Notes: generated by a model from the letters alone, not told the origin. Shown: positions 43,501 to 52,744, numbered from the stretch's first letter. The stretch: 64,000 bases of DNA from Sternotherus odoratus (GCA_032164245.1 JAVMKO010000178.1:1-64000); one strand, 5' to 3'. Numbers and translations: made by a program.

Positions 43501-45790
43501 TGTGGGGGCTGCGGGGGGGGAGGGGATGGGGGGTGACTTGTGGGGATGGGGGGAGGAGGGGATGGGGGGTGACCTGTGGGGCTGCGGGGGGGAGGGGATG
43601 GGGGGTGACTTGTGGGGATGGGGGGAGGAGGGGGATGGGGGGTGACTTGAGGGGATGGGGGGGTGACTTGAGGGGATGGGGGGGTGACTTGAGGGGATGG
43701 GGGGTGACTTGTGGGGATGGGGGTGACTGGAGGGGATGGGGGGTGACTTGTGGGATGGGGGTGACTGGAGGGGATGGGGGGTGACTTGTGGGGCGGGGGG
43801 AGGAGGGGATGGGGGGTGACTTGTGGGGATGGGGGGGAGGAGGGGATGGGGGGTGACTTGTGGGGATGGGGGGAGGAGGGGATGGGGGGTGACTTGTGGG
43901 GCTGCGGGGGGGAGGGGATGGGGGGTGACTTGTGGGGATGGGGGGAGGAGGGGATGGGGGGGTGACTTGTGGGGATGGGGGGAGGAGGGGATGGGGGGTG
44001 ACTTGTGGGGATGGGGGGGAGGAGGGGATGGGGGGTGACTTGTGGGGCGGGGGGGAGGAGGGGATGGGGGGTGACTTGTGGGGCGGGGGGAGGAGTGGGA
44101 TGGGAGGTGACTTGTGGGGCGGGGGGAGGAGGGGATGGGAGGTGACTTGTGGGGCTGCGGGGGGGAGGGGATGGGAGGTGACTTGTGGGGCTGCGGGGGG
44201 GAGGGGATGGGGGGTGACTTGTGGGGATGGGGGGAGGAGGGGATGGGGGGTGACTTGTGGGGATGGGGGGAGGAGGGGATGGGAGGTGACTTGTGGGGAT
44301 GGGGGGAGGAGGGGATGGGGGGTGACTTGTGGGGATGGGGGGAGGAGGGGATGGGGGGTGACTTGTGGGGATGGGGGGAGGAGGGGATGGGGGGGTGACT
44401 TGTGGGGCTGCGGGGGGGGAGGGGATGGGGGGTGACTTGTGGGGCTGCGGGGGGGAGGGGATGGGGGGTGACTTGTGGGGCTGCGGGGAGGAGGGGATGG
44501 GGGGTGACTTGTGGGGCTGCGGGGGGGAGGGGATGGGGGGTGACTTGTGGGGATGGGGGGAGGAGGGGATGGGGGGTGACTTGTGGGGCTGCGGGGGGGA
44601 GGGGATGGGGGGTGACTTGTGGGGATGGGGGGGAGGAGGGGATGGGGGGTGACTTGTGGGGATGGGGGGTGACTGGAGGGGATGGGAGGTGACTTGTGGG
44701 GGCTGCGGGGGAGGAGGGAATGGGGGGTGACTTGTGGGGATGGGGGTGACTGGAGGGGATGGGAGGTGACTTGTGGGGCTGCGGGGGGGGAGGGGATGGG
44801 AGGTGACTTGTGGGGATGGGGGTGACTGGAGGGGATGGGGGGTGACTTGTGGGGCTGCGGGGGGGAGGGGATGGGAGGTGACTTGTGGGTCTGCGGGGGG
44901 GAGGGGATGGGGGGTGACTTGTGGGACTGCGGGAGGAGGGATGGGGAGGTGACTTGTGGGGCTGCGGGGGGAGGTGATGGGGGGGGTGACTGGAGGGGGA
45001 TGGGGAGGTGATGGGGGGGGTGACTTGTGGGGCTGCGGGGGAGGAGGGGATGGGAGGTGACTTGTGGGGCTGCGGGGGGGGAGGGGATGGGGGGTGACTG
45101 GAGGGGATGGGGGAGGTGATGGGGGGGGTGACTTGTGGGGCTACAGGGGGGAGGGGATGGGGTGACTGGAGGGGATGGGGGGAGGGGATGGGGGTGACTT
45201 GTGGGGCTACAGGGGGGGAGGGGTTGGGGGGTGACTGAGGGGATGGGGGGTGACTTGTGGGGCTGTGGGGGGAGGGGATGGGGGGTGACTGGAGGTGATG
45301 GGGGAGGTGATGGGGGGTGACTTGTGGGGCTACAGGGGGGAGGGGGATGGGGGGAGGGGATGGGGTGACTTGTGGGGCTACAGGGGGGGAGGGGTTGGGG
45401 GGGTGACTGGAGGGGATGGGGGGTGACTTGTGGGGCTACAGGGGGGAGGGGATGGGGGTGAGTGGAGGGGATGGGGGGGAGGGGAGGGGGGGGGTAACTT
45501 GTGGGGCTACGGGGGGGAGGGGATGGGGGGTTGACTGGAGGGGGATGGGGGGAGGGGATGGAGGGGTGACTGGAGGGGATGGGGGGTGACCCCCTGTGGG
45601 GCTGGAGGGGGGAGGGGATGGGGGGTGACCCCTGTGGGGCTGGAGGGGGAGGGGATGGGGGGGTGACTCCTGTGGGGCTGGAGGGGGACGGGGGATGGGG
45701 GGTGACCCCCTGTGGGGGCTGGAGGGGGGGCTGGGCTAGGGGGTGACTTGTGGGGCTGGAGGGGGGGCTGACCCCTGTGGGGCTCCAGGC
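34594..45790. repeat. Giant G-rich minisatellite, 35/36-bp unit, roughly 310 copies
   Basis: A single array of 11.2 kb. The core GGTGACTTGTGGGG is followed by one of several variant linkers (CGGGGGGAGGAGG, CTGCGGGGGGGAGG, ATGGGGGGAGGAGG, or ATGGGGGTGACTGGAGG). Unit length alternates between 35 and 36 bp. Runs of four or more G occur several times per unit, so the plus strand is very rich in G-quadruplex-forming sequence. Near 45.58 kb the unit degenerates to one with GACCCCCTGTGGGGCTGG. All long frames within it, including one of 1,635 codons on the minus strand, are repeat translations. Confidence 0.97.
41890..45230 (+). repeat. Higher-order duplication within the giant array
   Basis: The order of variant units at about 37454-40960 recurs at about 41890-45230. 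For example, the rare short unit GGGAGGAGGATGGGAGG, then CTGC, then four to five ATGG units, then paired CTGC units, occurs at 37.6 and again at 42.04 kb. The rare GGGTCTGCGG and GGGACTGCGG units recur at 40.6 and 44.9 kb. The second copy carries many extra single bases. Confidence 0.75.
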
Positions 45791-46508
45791 GTGTGACCCC
45801 TTTGGGGGGGGAGGGGCTAAGGGACTCATGGGGGGTGGGGAGCCCCTGGTGGGTTCTGGGGGCCTGGCTGGGTCCCCCCCTCACTGCTCTGTGCCCCCTC
45901 CCAAGGTTCATGCGGAGCCTGGGGTGTCCCCCAGCGGTTGGTGCCCTGGCGTGAGGGGCCTTAGCACCCCCCCCGCTGGTGGAGTGCCGCTGCCCCCAGG
46001 GGGTGCCCCATAGCAGGGTCATCCCCCCCCTCCCCCCCTCCCCCCCCCAGGGATTTGCCCCGGTGGTTGAAAACTCCCGGCGAGGGCAGGAGCAGCCTCT
46101 ACACCATCTCCCGCCCCCCTAGCTGGGCCAGAGCCATGGGGCCAAGGGAGCTGGGGTGACCCCCAACCTGCCCCTGGGCGATGAGGCATGGGGGCGTCCA
46201 ATATGCTCAGGACTCCTGGGTTCTCTCCCCAGCTCTGGGAGGAGAGTGGGGGCTGGTGGGTTCGGAGCAGGGGGGTGCTGGGAGCCAGGACTCCTGGGTT
46301 CTCTCCTGGCTCCATGTGTCGTGTGTTTCAGGGCCCCTCTACCACTCTCAGCTAGGGGGATTCCTGGCAGTGAATGTGTGTGGCTATGTTGTATGTGTCA
46401 GATCCCCTCTACTGCTTTCAGCTGGGGGGATTCCTTTCTGCTGGTGGGTCTATGGCTGTCTGTGTGTCAGAGCCCCTCTACTGCTCACCACAAGGGCGAT
46501 TCCCCCAG
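45791..46508 (+). other. GC-rich spacer upstream of CNTROB start exon
   Basis: Contains C runs, one inverted copy of the GAGAACCCAGGAGTCCTGG family (about 46205-46310), and repeated CCCCTCTACYRCTYWCA text. The 3' end forms an acceptor (ATTCCCCCAG) before the CNTROB start exon. Confidence 0.5.
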
Positions 46509-46746
46509 GTGACCCACCATGGCAGAGCAGGGCCCCTGCCCCGGGCTGGACGCCTCCCTGCGCAGCGAGGACCTACCCTTGGGCTCCGAGGTGATGGCCC
46601 AAGCTCTATGCTTCCCTGCGCCGGAAGCCGCCAGGCCGAGCGGAGACGCCTGCTCCCAGCTGCGGCTTGCCCAAAACTGGACGCCCTGGCCGAGGAGCTG
46701 AGCCGCACGCTCTCAGCCGGTGGTGGAGGCCAGCGCCCGCCGGATG
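46509..46746 (+). CDS. CNTROB: CNTROB start exon
   Basis: The acceptor CCCCCAG is followed by GTGACCCACCATGG, with ATG at 46519 in a strong Kozak context. The exon encodes MAEQGPCPGLDASLRSEDL..., a block LYASLR and AEELSRTLS. It ends at ATG|GTGAGG. Extra bases at 46601-46602 (AA), 46625-46626 (AA) and 46719-46720 (GG) must each be removed to keep one frame. With all three removed the coding part is 225 nt, a multiple of three, which fits the phase-0 start of the next exon. Confidence 0.85.
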
Positions 46747-49700
46747 GTGAGGAGCGGGGCGGGGGGGGTGTGGGGCGGGGCTGGCCGGGGGGGGCGGGGC
46801 AGTGTTGACGGCCGTGTCTGGCACCCCCACCGGCAGGCCTGCGAGTCTTTCACTAATGTGATGGAGGCGGTTGAGGTCGCGCCTGCGGACCATGGTGGAG
46901 GTTCCCCGCGAGCCGCCCCCCGGGTGAGTGGGGTAGGGGGCACGCTCCCCTGGGGGTCAGGGCTGGAGGCGGGACAGGGATCCCTGGAGTCCTGGCTCCC
47001 AGCCCCCCTGCTCTAACCGCTTCCCCCCCACTCCCTTCTCAGAGCTGGGGAGAGAACCCAGGAGTCCTGGCTCCCAGCTCCTGCCTGCTCTAAACCACTA
47101 GACCCCACTCCCCTCCCAGAGCCGGGGAGAGAACCCAGGAGTCCTGGCTCCCAGCCCCCCCTGCTCTAACCACTAGACCCCACTCTCCCCTCCCAGAGCC
47201 AGGGAGAGAACCCAGGAGTCCTGGCTCCCAGCCCCCCACTGCTCTAACCCACCAGCCCCCACTCCCCTTCCAGAGCTGGGGAGAGAACCCAGGAGTCCTG
47301 GCTCCCAGCCCCCCTACTCTAACCCACCAGCCCCCACTCCCCTCCGAGAGCCGGCGAGAGAACCCTGGAGTCCTGGCTCCCAGCCCCCCTGCTCTAACCA
47401 CTAGACCCCACTCCCCTCCCAGAGCCAGGGAGAGAACCCAGGAGTCCTGGCTCCCAGCCCCCCTACTCTAACCCACCAGCCCCCACTCCCCTCCGAGAGT
47501 CGGCGAGAGAACCCTGGAGTCCTGGCTCCCAGCCCCCCTGCTCTAACCACTAGACCCCACTCCCCTCCCAGAGCCAGGGAGAGAACCCAGGAGTCCTGGC
47601 TCCCAGCCCCCCTGCTCTAACCGCTACCCCCCCACTCCCTTCTCAGAGCTGGGGAGAGAACCCAGGAGTCCTGGCTCCCAGCCTCCCTGCTCTAACCACT
47701 AGACCCCACTCTCCTCCCAGAGCCAAGGGAGAGAACCCAGGCATCCTGCCTCCCAGCCCCCCCCCCGCTCTATCCACTAGCCCCCACTCCTACTTGGGGG
47801 TGGTTGCACGCGCGGCCCGTGGGGTGGGACGGGCTGGAGGTCCGTGCCCCTTAGCAGCCAGCCCCTTTCTCCAGCAGGGGACGCCCTCGGCCTGGCGGAG
47901 CAACGACTCCGAGAGCGACAGCACCACTGCCCTCCTCGCGTGAGTGCTGGGGGGGCGGGTGGGGGAAAGTCAGGCTGGTATTGGGGCCGCCCCGCCCCAG
48001 AGTGTGGGCCGCATCTCAGCGCCGGGGCGAGGGGTCCCCAGGTCACCAGCCGCCCCGCCCCAGAGGTGGGCGCATCTCAGCGCCGGGCGAGGGGGTCCCC
48101 AGGTCACCAGCCGCCCCGCCCCCAGAGGTGGGGCGCATCTCAGCGCCGGGCGAGGGGTCCCCAGGTCACCAGCCGCCCCGTCCCAGAGGTGGGCGCATCT
48201 CGGCGCTGGCTGAGGGGTCCCCGGGTCACCCCGCCGCCCCCGCCCCAGAGGTGGGCACAATCTCGGCGCCGGGCGAGGGGTCCTGTATAAGCTGCTGCCC
48301 TGGAGAGGGCGGGGGGGGAGGTGCCACGCTGTGCCGGCCTGTCCCGGGAGCCCCCCCTAAAACCCCTGCCCCTGTTTCAGCACCCGGCCCCTTCAGGAGC
48401 TGTCCCCGCCCGGCTCGGTGTGTGGCCTGGAGGACCTCTTCCCCCGCTATGCCAGCCTGCGCCTGGGCACTCCCCCCCGCGCCCGCCACGGAGCCCCTGC
48501 TGCTGAAGGAGGCCCTGGCGAAGGAGCGGGCCCGCCGGAAGGTGAGGGGCGGGGCGGCGGGAGGGTCTCCCAGGCTCCTTTGCGCCCCTGGTGAATGTGT
48601 TTCCAGGGAGCAGTGTACCTAGTATGTGTGTAGATACCCCGGAGGAGTTAGGGGAGGGTGTACCTGTACAGGTGTGTGTAGATGTCTACCTGGAGGAGTG
48701 TCGGCTCCGGGTGTGCTGACCTGCAGGGTATGGAGGGGTGTATACCTGGGGAAGGGACGTACTCAGAGTGTGTGTACACACATGCCAGAGGGGTTGTGGG
48801 TGTGTACCTGGGTGGGCGGGTGTACTTGGGGAGTGGGTGTACCCGGGGTGGTATGTGTGTTTATATGTACCAGGACTGGGTAGACGGGGGTACCTGGGGA
48901 CAGGTGTACCCGGGGTGGCGTGTGCGTTTATATGTACTGAGGCTGGGCAGGTGGGTGTACCTGAGGAGGGGTATACCTTGGGTGGTGTGTGTGTGTTTAC
49001 GTGTACCCGGACTGGTTGGGTGGGTGTACCTGGAGAAGGGTGTACCCGGGATGGTGTGTGTGTTTATATGTACCGGGGCTGGGCAGGTGGGTGTACCTGG
49101 GGATGGGTGTACCTGGGGACGGGTGTACCTGTGGGGGCGTGTGTGTTTATATGTACCGGGGCTTGGGCGGGCGGGTGTACCTGGGGACGGGTGTACCCGG
49201 GGTGGTGTGCGTGTGTGTGTGTTTACACATGCTGGGTGTACACAGGCTCTGTGTGTGTTTGTGTGTACTTGGAGGGATGTGGGGTTGACTGAGGAGATCC
49301 TAACTCACGGGGCGGGATGCTGGGCTAGATGGGTACGTTGTTCAGATCTGGGGGGGGGGGTGAGGGGGGACCCCAACTGGATGTTGCACTGCCCGTGGGG
49401 GGCGTACGGAGCTCAGGATCAGGACTCCTGGGTTCTCTCCCCAGTTCTGGGAGAGGAGCGGGGGCTGGTGGGTTAGAGCAGGAGGGGCTGGGAGTCAGGA
49501 CTCCTGGGTTCTCCTTGGTCCTCCCTCCGGCTCTGGAAGAGGAGTGGCGGGTGGGGGTTCGATCGGGGGCAGGCTGGGAGCCCGGACTCCTGGGTTCTCT
49601 CTCAGATCCTTCAGGGATCCGTGGCTATTTAGGGTGTTTCTTTGCTCCTTCTTTGCAGAAGCCGAGGGGAGCCGGCTCCCAGGTCGGGGGGGCAGGGAAT

Positions 49701-51219
49701 GGGGGCCCCTGCTGGCCCTTACCTAAGGACGTGCCAGCCAGTCCATGGGCGGGGAGAGAGGGGTGCTTTGCGGTCTTCACTCCCCTGAAGTGCTGTGTGT
49801 AGGTGGCGCTCAACTGTGTTTAGGCGCGTGTCCTATGCCCCGTACCGCTAGCAGCTTGGGGGATTCCCAGGCACTGGTGGGTTTGGGTGCTACGAGTCTT
49901 GGCTGAGCCGACAGGCTCCAGCTGAGCCTGTGGCATGGCCCGGAGGGAGATGGGGGGGCGACCCACCCGGTACTGACCCCTGCATTCCTGGCAGCACTGT
50001 GAGTGGCACATCCAGGGCCTGCAGAGCCGGGTGCTGGAGCTGCAGCAGCAGCTGGACGCAGCCATCTCGGCGGACATGAAGAAGGACAGTATGATTGAGC
50101 AGCTGGACAAGGTGGGGCCCTGCCCCAGGGCTGACCCCTTTGCCCCTCTCCCCTGGCAGACCCTGGCCAAGGTGGTGGAGGGCCGGAACCGGCAGGAGGC
50201 GGAGCGGATGGAGCTGCTGCGGGGGCTGCAGGCGGAGAAGGAGGCGGCGCAGCAGGCGCTGGGGTGAGCAGCGGGAGGTGAGTGACGGGCCAGCGGGGGG
50301 GCTCTGGGAGGGGGTCGACCCCCTGGCGCTGCCCTGAGCCCCGGTGCATCTCCCCCCCGGCAGAGGGCGGCGGAGCTGGAGGCGCGGCTGGAGGAGGCGC
50401 TGAGCCGGGAGCAGCAGGCGGGGAGCCGGCAGCGTGAGGAGGCGGTGGCGCTGGTGAGAATCCCCCACCCAACCTGGAGCCTGTGGGGGCGGGGCAAAAT
50501 GGGCCCCTAGAGCTGGACGCCGGAGCCCGTGGGGACCCTATCTCCCAGCTTGCCCTGCTCCCCCTAGAGCTGGGTGCTAGAGCCCATGGGTACTGCAGCT
50601 CCCAGAATGCCCTGCTCCCCCTAGAGCCGGGTGCCTGAGCCCATGGGTACTGCAGCTCCCAGCATTCTCTGCTCCCCGTAGAGCCAGGCGCTAGAGCCCA
50701 TGGGTACCGTAGCTCCCAGCATTCTCTGCTCCCCGTAGAGCCAGGCGCTAGAGCCCATGGGTACTGCAGCTCCCAGCATGCCCTGCTCCTCCTAGAGCCG
50801 GGCACTAGAGCCCATGGGTACTGCAGCTCCCAGAATGCCCTGCTCCCGGTAGAGCCGGGTGCCTGAGCCCATGGGTACCGTAGCTCCCAGCATTCTCTGC
50901 TCCCCGTAGAGCCAGATGCTAGAGCCCATGGGTACTGCAGCTCCCAGCATTCTCTGCTCCCCCTAGAGCCGGGCGCTAGAGCCCATGGGTACTGCAGCTC
51001 CCAGCATGCCCTGCTCCCCGTAGAGCCGGGCGCTAGAGCCCATGGGTACTGCAGCTCCCAGCATTCTCTGCTCCCCCTAGAGCCGGGCGCTAGAGCCCAT
51101 GGGTACTGCAGATCCCAGCATGTCCTGCTCCCCGTAGAGCCAGACCTGGTGCATTCTAACCCGGATGACCCCTGACCCTCTCCCCCCCCCCCCCAGGAGG
51201 AGGAGAAGGCGGAGCTGCG
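46519..51219 (+). CDS. CNTROB: Centrobin (CNTROB), N-terminal portion, exons split over 4.7 kb
   Basis: Centrobin is a coiled-coil protein of the daughter centriole needed for centriole elongation and duplication. Seven exons (46509-46746, 46837-46923, 47878-47939, 48381-48541, 49995-50111, 50160-50277, 50364-50453) and a short eighth (51197-51219) encode recognisable blocks in the human order. These are an LYASLR-type N-terminal motif, AEELSRTLS, DSESDSTTALL, RPLQELSP, LEDLFPRYASLR, VLELQQQLDAAISADMKKD, SMIEQLDK and TLAKVVEGRNRQEAERMELL, then a Glu-rich coiled coil. Several single-base insertions break the frame (see findings). About 300 residues are represented, against about 900 in human. 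The C-terminal half is not in the window. Confidence 0.88.
46837..46923 (+). CDS. CNTROB: CNTROB exon 2 of the coding series
   Basis: Bounded by CCGGCAG and GTGAGT. Encodes ACESFTNVMEAV, then in the next frame RSRLRTMVEVPREPPP, matching the centrobin block around MESVRGQLQTML. The frame change is explained by one extra T at 46871-46872. Confidence 0.75.
46924..47877. repeat. CNTROB intron with GAGAACCCAGGAGTCCTGG tandem array (47035-47765)
   Basis: About ten copies of a 70-80-bp unit built from GAGAACCCAGGAGTCCTGGC, CCCAGCCCCCCTGCTCTAAC and CACTAGACCCCACTCCCCTC. It is the tandem form of a repeat also dispersed at 14.5, 46.2 and 49.4 kb. Confidence 0.85.
47878..47939 (+). CDS. CNTROB: CNTROB exon 3 of the coding series
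   Basis: Encodes TPSAWRSNDSESDSTTALL, corresponding to the acidic DSFDSDSTATLL block of centrobin. Donor GC|GTGAGT leaves phase 2, and the next exon completes Ala. The phase at its start does not match exon 2 exactly, so another indel or a shifted acceptor is likely. Confidence 0.75.
47985..48290. repeat. Minisatellite, about 60-bp unit, in CNTROB intron
   Basis: Five copies of a unit containing CATCTCAGCGCCGGGCGAGG and CAGGTCACCAGCCGCCCCG. Confidence 0.85.
48381..48541 (+). CDS. CNTROB: CNTROB exon 4 of the coding series
   Basis: Acceptor CCTGTTTCAG and donor AAG|GTGAGG. Encodes TRPLQELSPPGSVCGLEDLF, PRYASLRLGTPP and, after one frame change, EPLLLKEALAKERARRK, which correspond to consecutive centrobin blocks. 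The change is repaired by one fewer C in the seven-C run at 48472-48478. Confidence 0.85.
48620..49275. repeat. Minisatellite, about 65-70-bp unit, in CNTROB intron
   Basis: Repeats of GTGTACCTGGGGACGGGTGT with GTGTGTTTATATGTACCGGG and GGCTGGGCAGGTGGGTGTAC, each with variants. Confidence 0.85.
49276..49994. other. CNTROB intron remainder
   Basis: Holds inverted copies of the GAGAACCCAGGAGTCCTGG family (49405-49610, reading GGACTCCTGGGTTCTCTCC). Otherwise unique. Confidence 0.55.
49995..50111 (+). CDS. CNTROB: CNTROB exon 5 of the coding series
   Basis: 117 nt, phase 0 at both ends, bounded by CCTGGCAG and GTGGGG. Encodes HCEWHIQGLQSRVLELQQQL, then DAAISADMKKDSMIEQLDK, very close to human centrobin. 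This is the strongest evidence for the gene assignment and the start of the main coiled coil. Confidence 0.93.
50160..50277 (+). CDS. CNTROB: CNTROB exon 6 of the coding series
   Basis: Encodes TLAKVVEGRNRQEAERMELL, then RGLQAEKEAAQQALG. As written, a TGA follows. Removing one G from the run at 50261-50264 gives LGEQRE ending exactly at the donor GTGAGT and an exon of 117 nt, so the stop is probably a sequence error. Confidence 0.9.
50364..50453 (+). CDS. CNTROB: CNTROB exon 7 of the coding series
   Basis: 90 nt, phase 0. Encodes RAAELEARLEEALSREQQAG, then SRQREEAVAL, a coiled-coil segment homologous to human centrobin. Donor CTG|GTGAGA. Confidence 0.85.
50535..51145. repeat. Minisatellite, about 58-bp unit, with ZNF143-like motif in each copy
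   Basis: About ten copies of CCCATGGGTACTGCAGCTCC followed by CAGCATGCCCTGCTCCCC and TAGAGCCGGGCGCTAGAG. The internal ACTGCAGCTCCCAGCATGC matches the ZNF143/Staf consensus except for one core position. Confidence 0.88.
51197..51219 (+). CDS. CNTROB: CNTROB exon 8, apparently cut short
   Basis: After a C-rich acceptor, GAGGAGGAGAAGGCGGAGCT encodes EEEKAELR, matching the continuation of the centrobin coiled coil. The sequence then passes into a G-rich repeat at a GTGGGG that could be a donor or the edge of lost exon sequence. Confidence 0.55.
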
Positions 51220-51560
51220 GTGGGGGGGCAGGGTGGGGGGTGGGGTGCTGTGAGGGGCAGGGTGGGGGCGGGATGCTGTGGGGGGCAGGGTGGGGGGCGC
51301 TGTGGGGGTGGGGTGCTGTGGGGGGCAGGGCCGGGGTGGGGTGCTGTGAGGGGCAGGGTTGGGGGCGCTGGGGGGGGCAGGGTGGGGGTGGGGTGCTGTG
51401 GGGGGGCAGGGTGGGGGTGGGGTGCTGTGAGGGGCAGGGTGGGGGGGGATGCTGTGGGGGCAGGGTGGGGGGTGCTGTGGAGGGGCAGGGTGATGGTGGG
51501 GGGCAGGGCAGGGGTAGGGTGCTCTGGGGGGCAGGGCAGGGAGCCATGGGGGAGCAGCGG
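51220..51560. repeat. G-rich minisatellite, about 27-bp unit, at the CNTROB/NKG7 junction
   Basis: Repeats of GGGGCAGGGTGGGGGTGGGG with TGCTGTGAGGG. No exon is seen in it. Confidence 0.8.
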
Positions 51561-51747
51561 TGGGGGAGGATGGGGGTTTGTGGGGGGCAGAGTTGCCGTG
51601 TTGGGGGAGGAGTCTGGGGGGCTGCAGGGAGGCTGCTGCTCAGGGCGAGGGAAGAAATCAGGGGAGGGGGCTGTGGGAAGATGGGGGCACTGTGGGGGCA
51701 GATGGGGGACAGGGGGGCAGTGTCCAATCTCTCCCATCTCCCCCCAG

Positions 51748-51800
51748 GTACCTTCGCCCTTGTGGTCCACCAGCGCCGGGCGGGGTACGAGAGCCTGTGA
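51748..51800 (+). CDS. NKG7: Terminal coding exon, NKG7-like C-terminus
   Basis: A strong acceptor (CTCCCATCTCCCCCCAG) precedes an exon whose phase-1 frame reads TFALVVHQRRAGYESL and stops at 51798-51800. Human NKG7 ends in a Gly-start segment with His in the middle and GYETL at the end, so position and ending fit. NKG7 is a four-span PMP22/claudin-family protein of cytotoxic granules. The assignment is supported by its neighbours: the next genes are CLDND2-like and ETFB, as in human 19q13.4. The three earlier spans of NKG7 are not found upstream. A poly(A) signal is at 51948. Confidence 0.5.
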
Positions 51801-51947
51801 CCGGGACCCCGGACGGGATGGAGCCGGTGCCCCCTAGAGGGGAGAGGCCTCCTGCCCCATTCCCTGCCCTATGCCGTGGGGCTGGAGGGCAGCCGGCCCC
51901 GGCGGTGTTTTCGGGTCTGTTCCGCTTTGGGCCTTTTCCTAATTTGA

Positions 51948-51953
51948 AATAAA
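51948..51953 (+). terminator. Polyadenylation signal AATAAA
   Basis: AATAAA lies 148 bp after the TGA of the NKG7-like terminal exon, a normal 3' UTR length. Confidence 0.7.
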
Positions 51954-52189
51954 TCGTCCCTTTGCATCCTCACCCGTCTGCCCCGTTACTGGCCCCACAG
52001 TGGGGACTGGGCTGGGTGGGCCCCAGGGCTGAGCGGGGGGCAGCCCTGACCATGGGGGTTCCAAAATCTTGGGGTTACCATGGGAGCCAAGAGATGATTA
52101 GAGCTGGGGGAGTGGGGCCTGGCTCTTTGGCTCTAACCACTAGGACTGACTCTGAGGGATACCTAGTGCCCAGCAGTGGGGAGACCTGG

Positions 52190-52510
52190 GGGTTAACCCC
52201 ACCAATGTCCAGCGGCAGGGAGTCCCGGGCGTTAACCCCACCCAGGCCCAGAGGCCGGGAGTCCCGGGGGTTAACCCCACCCAGGCCCAGCGGCAGGGAG
52301 TCCCGGGGGTTAACCCCCCCCAGGCCCAGCGGCAGGGAGTCCCGGGGGTTAACCCCCCCCAGGCCCAGCGGCAGGGAGTCCCGGGGGTTAACCCCGCCCA
52401 GGCCCAGCGGCAGGGAGTCCCGGGGGTTAACCCCGCCCAGGCCCAGCGGCAGGGAGTCCCGGGGGTTAACCCCGCCCAGGCCCAGCGGCAGGGAGTCCCG
52501 GGGTTAACCC
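52190..52510. repeat. Minisatellite, about 38-bp unit, with GGGTTAACCCC
   Basis: Eight copies of CAGCGGCAGGGAGTCCCGGG with GGTTAACCCC and CAGGCC. Related through GGGAGTCCCG-GGGTTAACCC to the array at 52.75-53.48 kb. Confidence 0.88.
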
Positions 52511-52524
52511 CACAGATTTTCCAG

Positions 52525-52733
52525 CGTTGCTGTGCCTGGTCCCCCCTGACTACGCTGGGCTCCAGGCTGGGGGCGGCCGGGCTCTGTCTCTCCTGCGTGG
52601 CGACCGTCCTGCTGGCCGTATCTGCTGCCACCGAGTCCTGGCTCCGGCTCTGGGTCCTGGGCATCGTCATTCACTGGGGGCTGTGGAGGGAGTGTCAGCT
52701 GGGGGCCTGTGCCCCCCCTCCAGGGCCAGCGAG
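52525..52733 (+). CDS. CLDND2: CLDND2-like exon (TM1 and first extracellular loop)
   Basis: Acceptor TTTTCCAG and donor GCGAG|GTAGGG bound 209 nt. The open frame encodes a hydrophobic helix (LGAAGLCLSCVATVLLAVSA), then ATESW and, after 12 residues, the claudin-family signature HWGLWRECQLGAC. The W...GLW..C....C spacing is exactly that of human CLDND2 (GLWQECNHGIC). No in-frame ATG is in this exon, so the start codon lies upstream or is lost. The exon for the second span was not found. CLDND2 neighbours ETFB in human, and the same order is seen here. Confidence 0.6.
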
Positions 52734-52744
52734 GTAGGGTCATT

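Noticed and set aside
34594..45790. CRISPR-like regular repeat spacing
   Set aside because: Units are contiguous variants of one sequence without unique spacers, and the genome is a vertebrate one.
40922..45829. 1,635-codon Pro/Ser/His-rich open frame on the minus strand, and many 60-250-codon plus-strand frames in the same array
   Set aside because: They are stop-free translations of the 35/36-bp minisatellite. All frames are equally open, there is no start context or non-repeat domain, and unit-length changes shift the frame freely.
46051..46155. Possible small exon between a long C-rich acceptor and a weak GTGACC donor, reading DLPRWLKTPGEGRSSLYTIS
   Set aside because: The frame looks protein-like but has no recognisable homology, the donor is poor, and the CNTROB start codon lies downstream. 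It might be a 5' UTR exon, but this cannot be supported.
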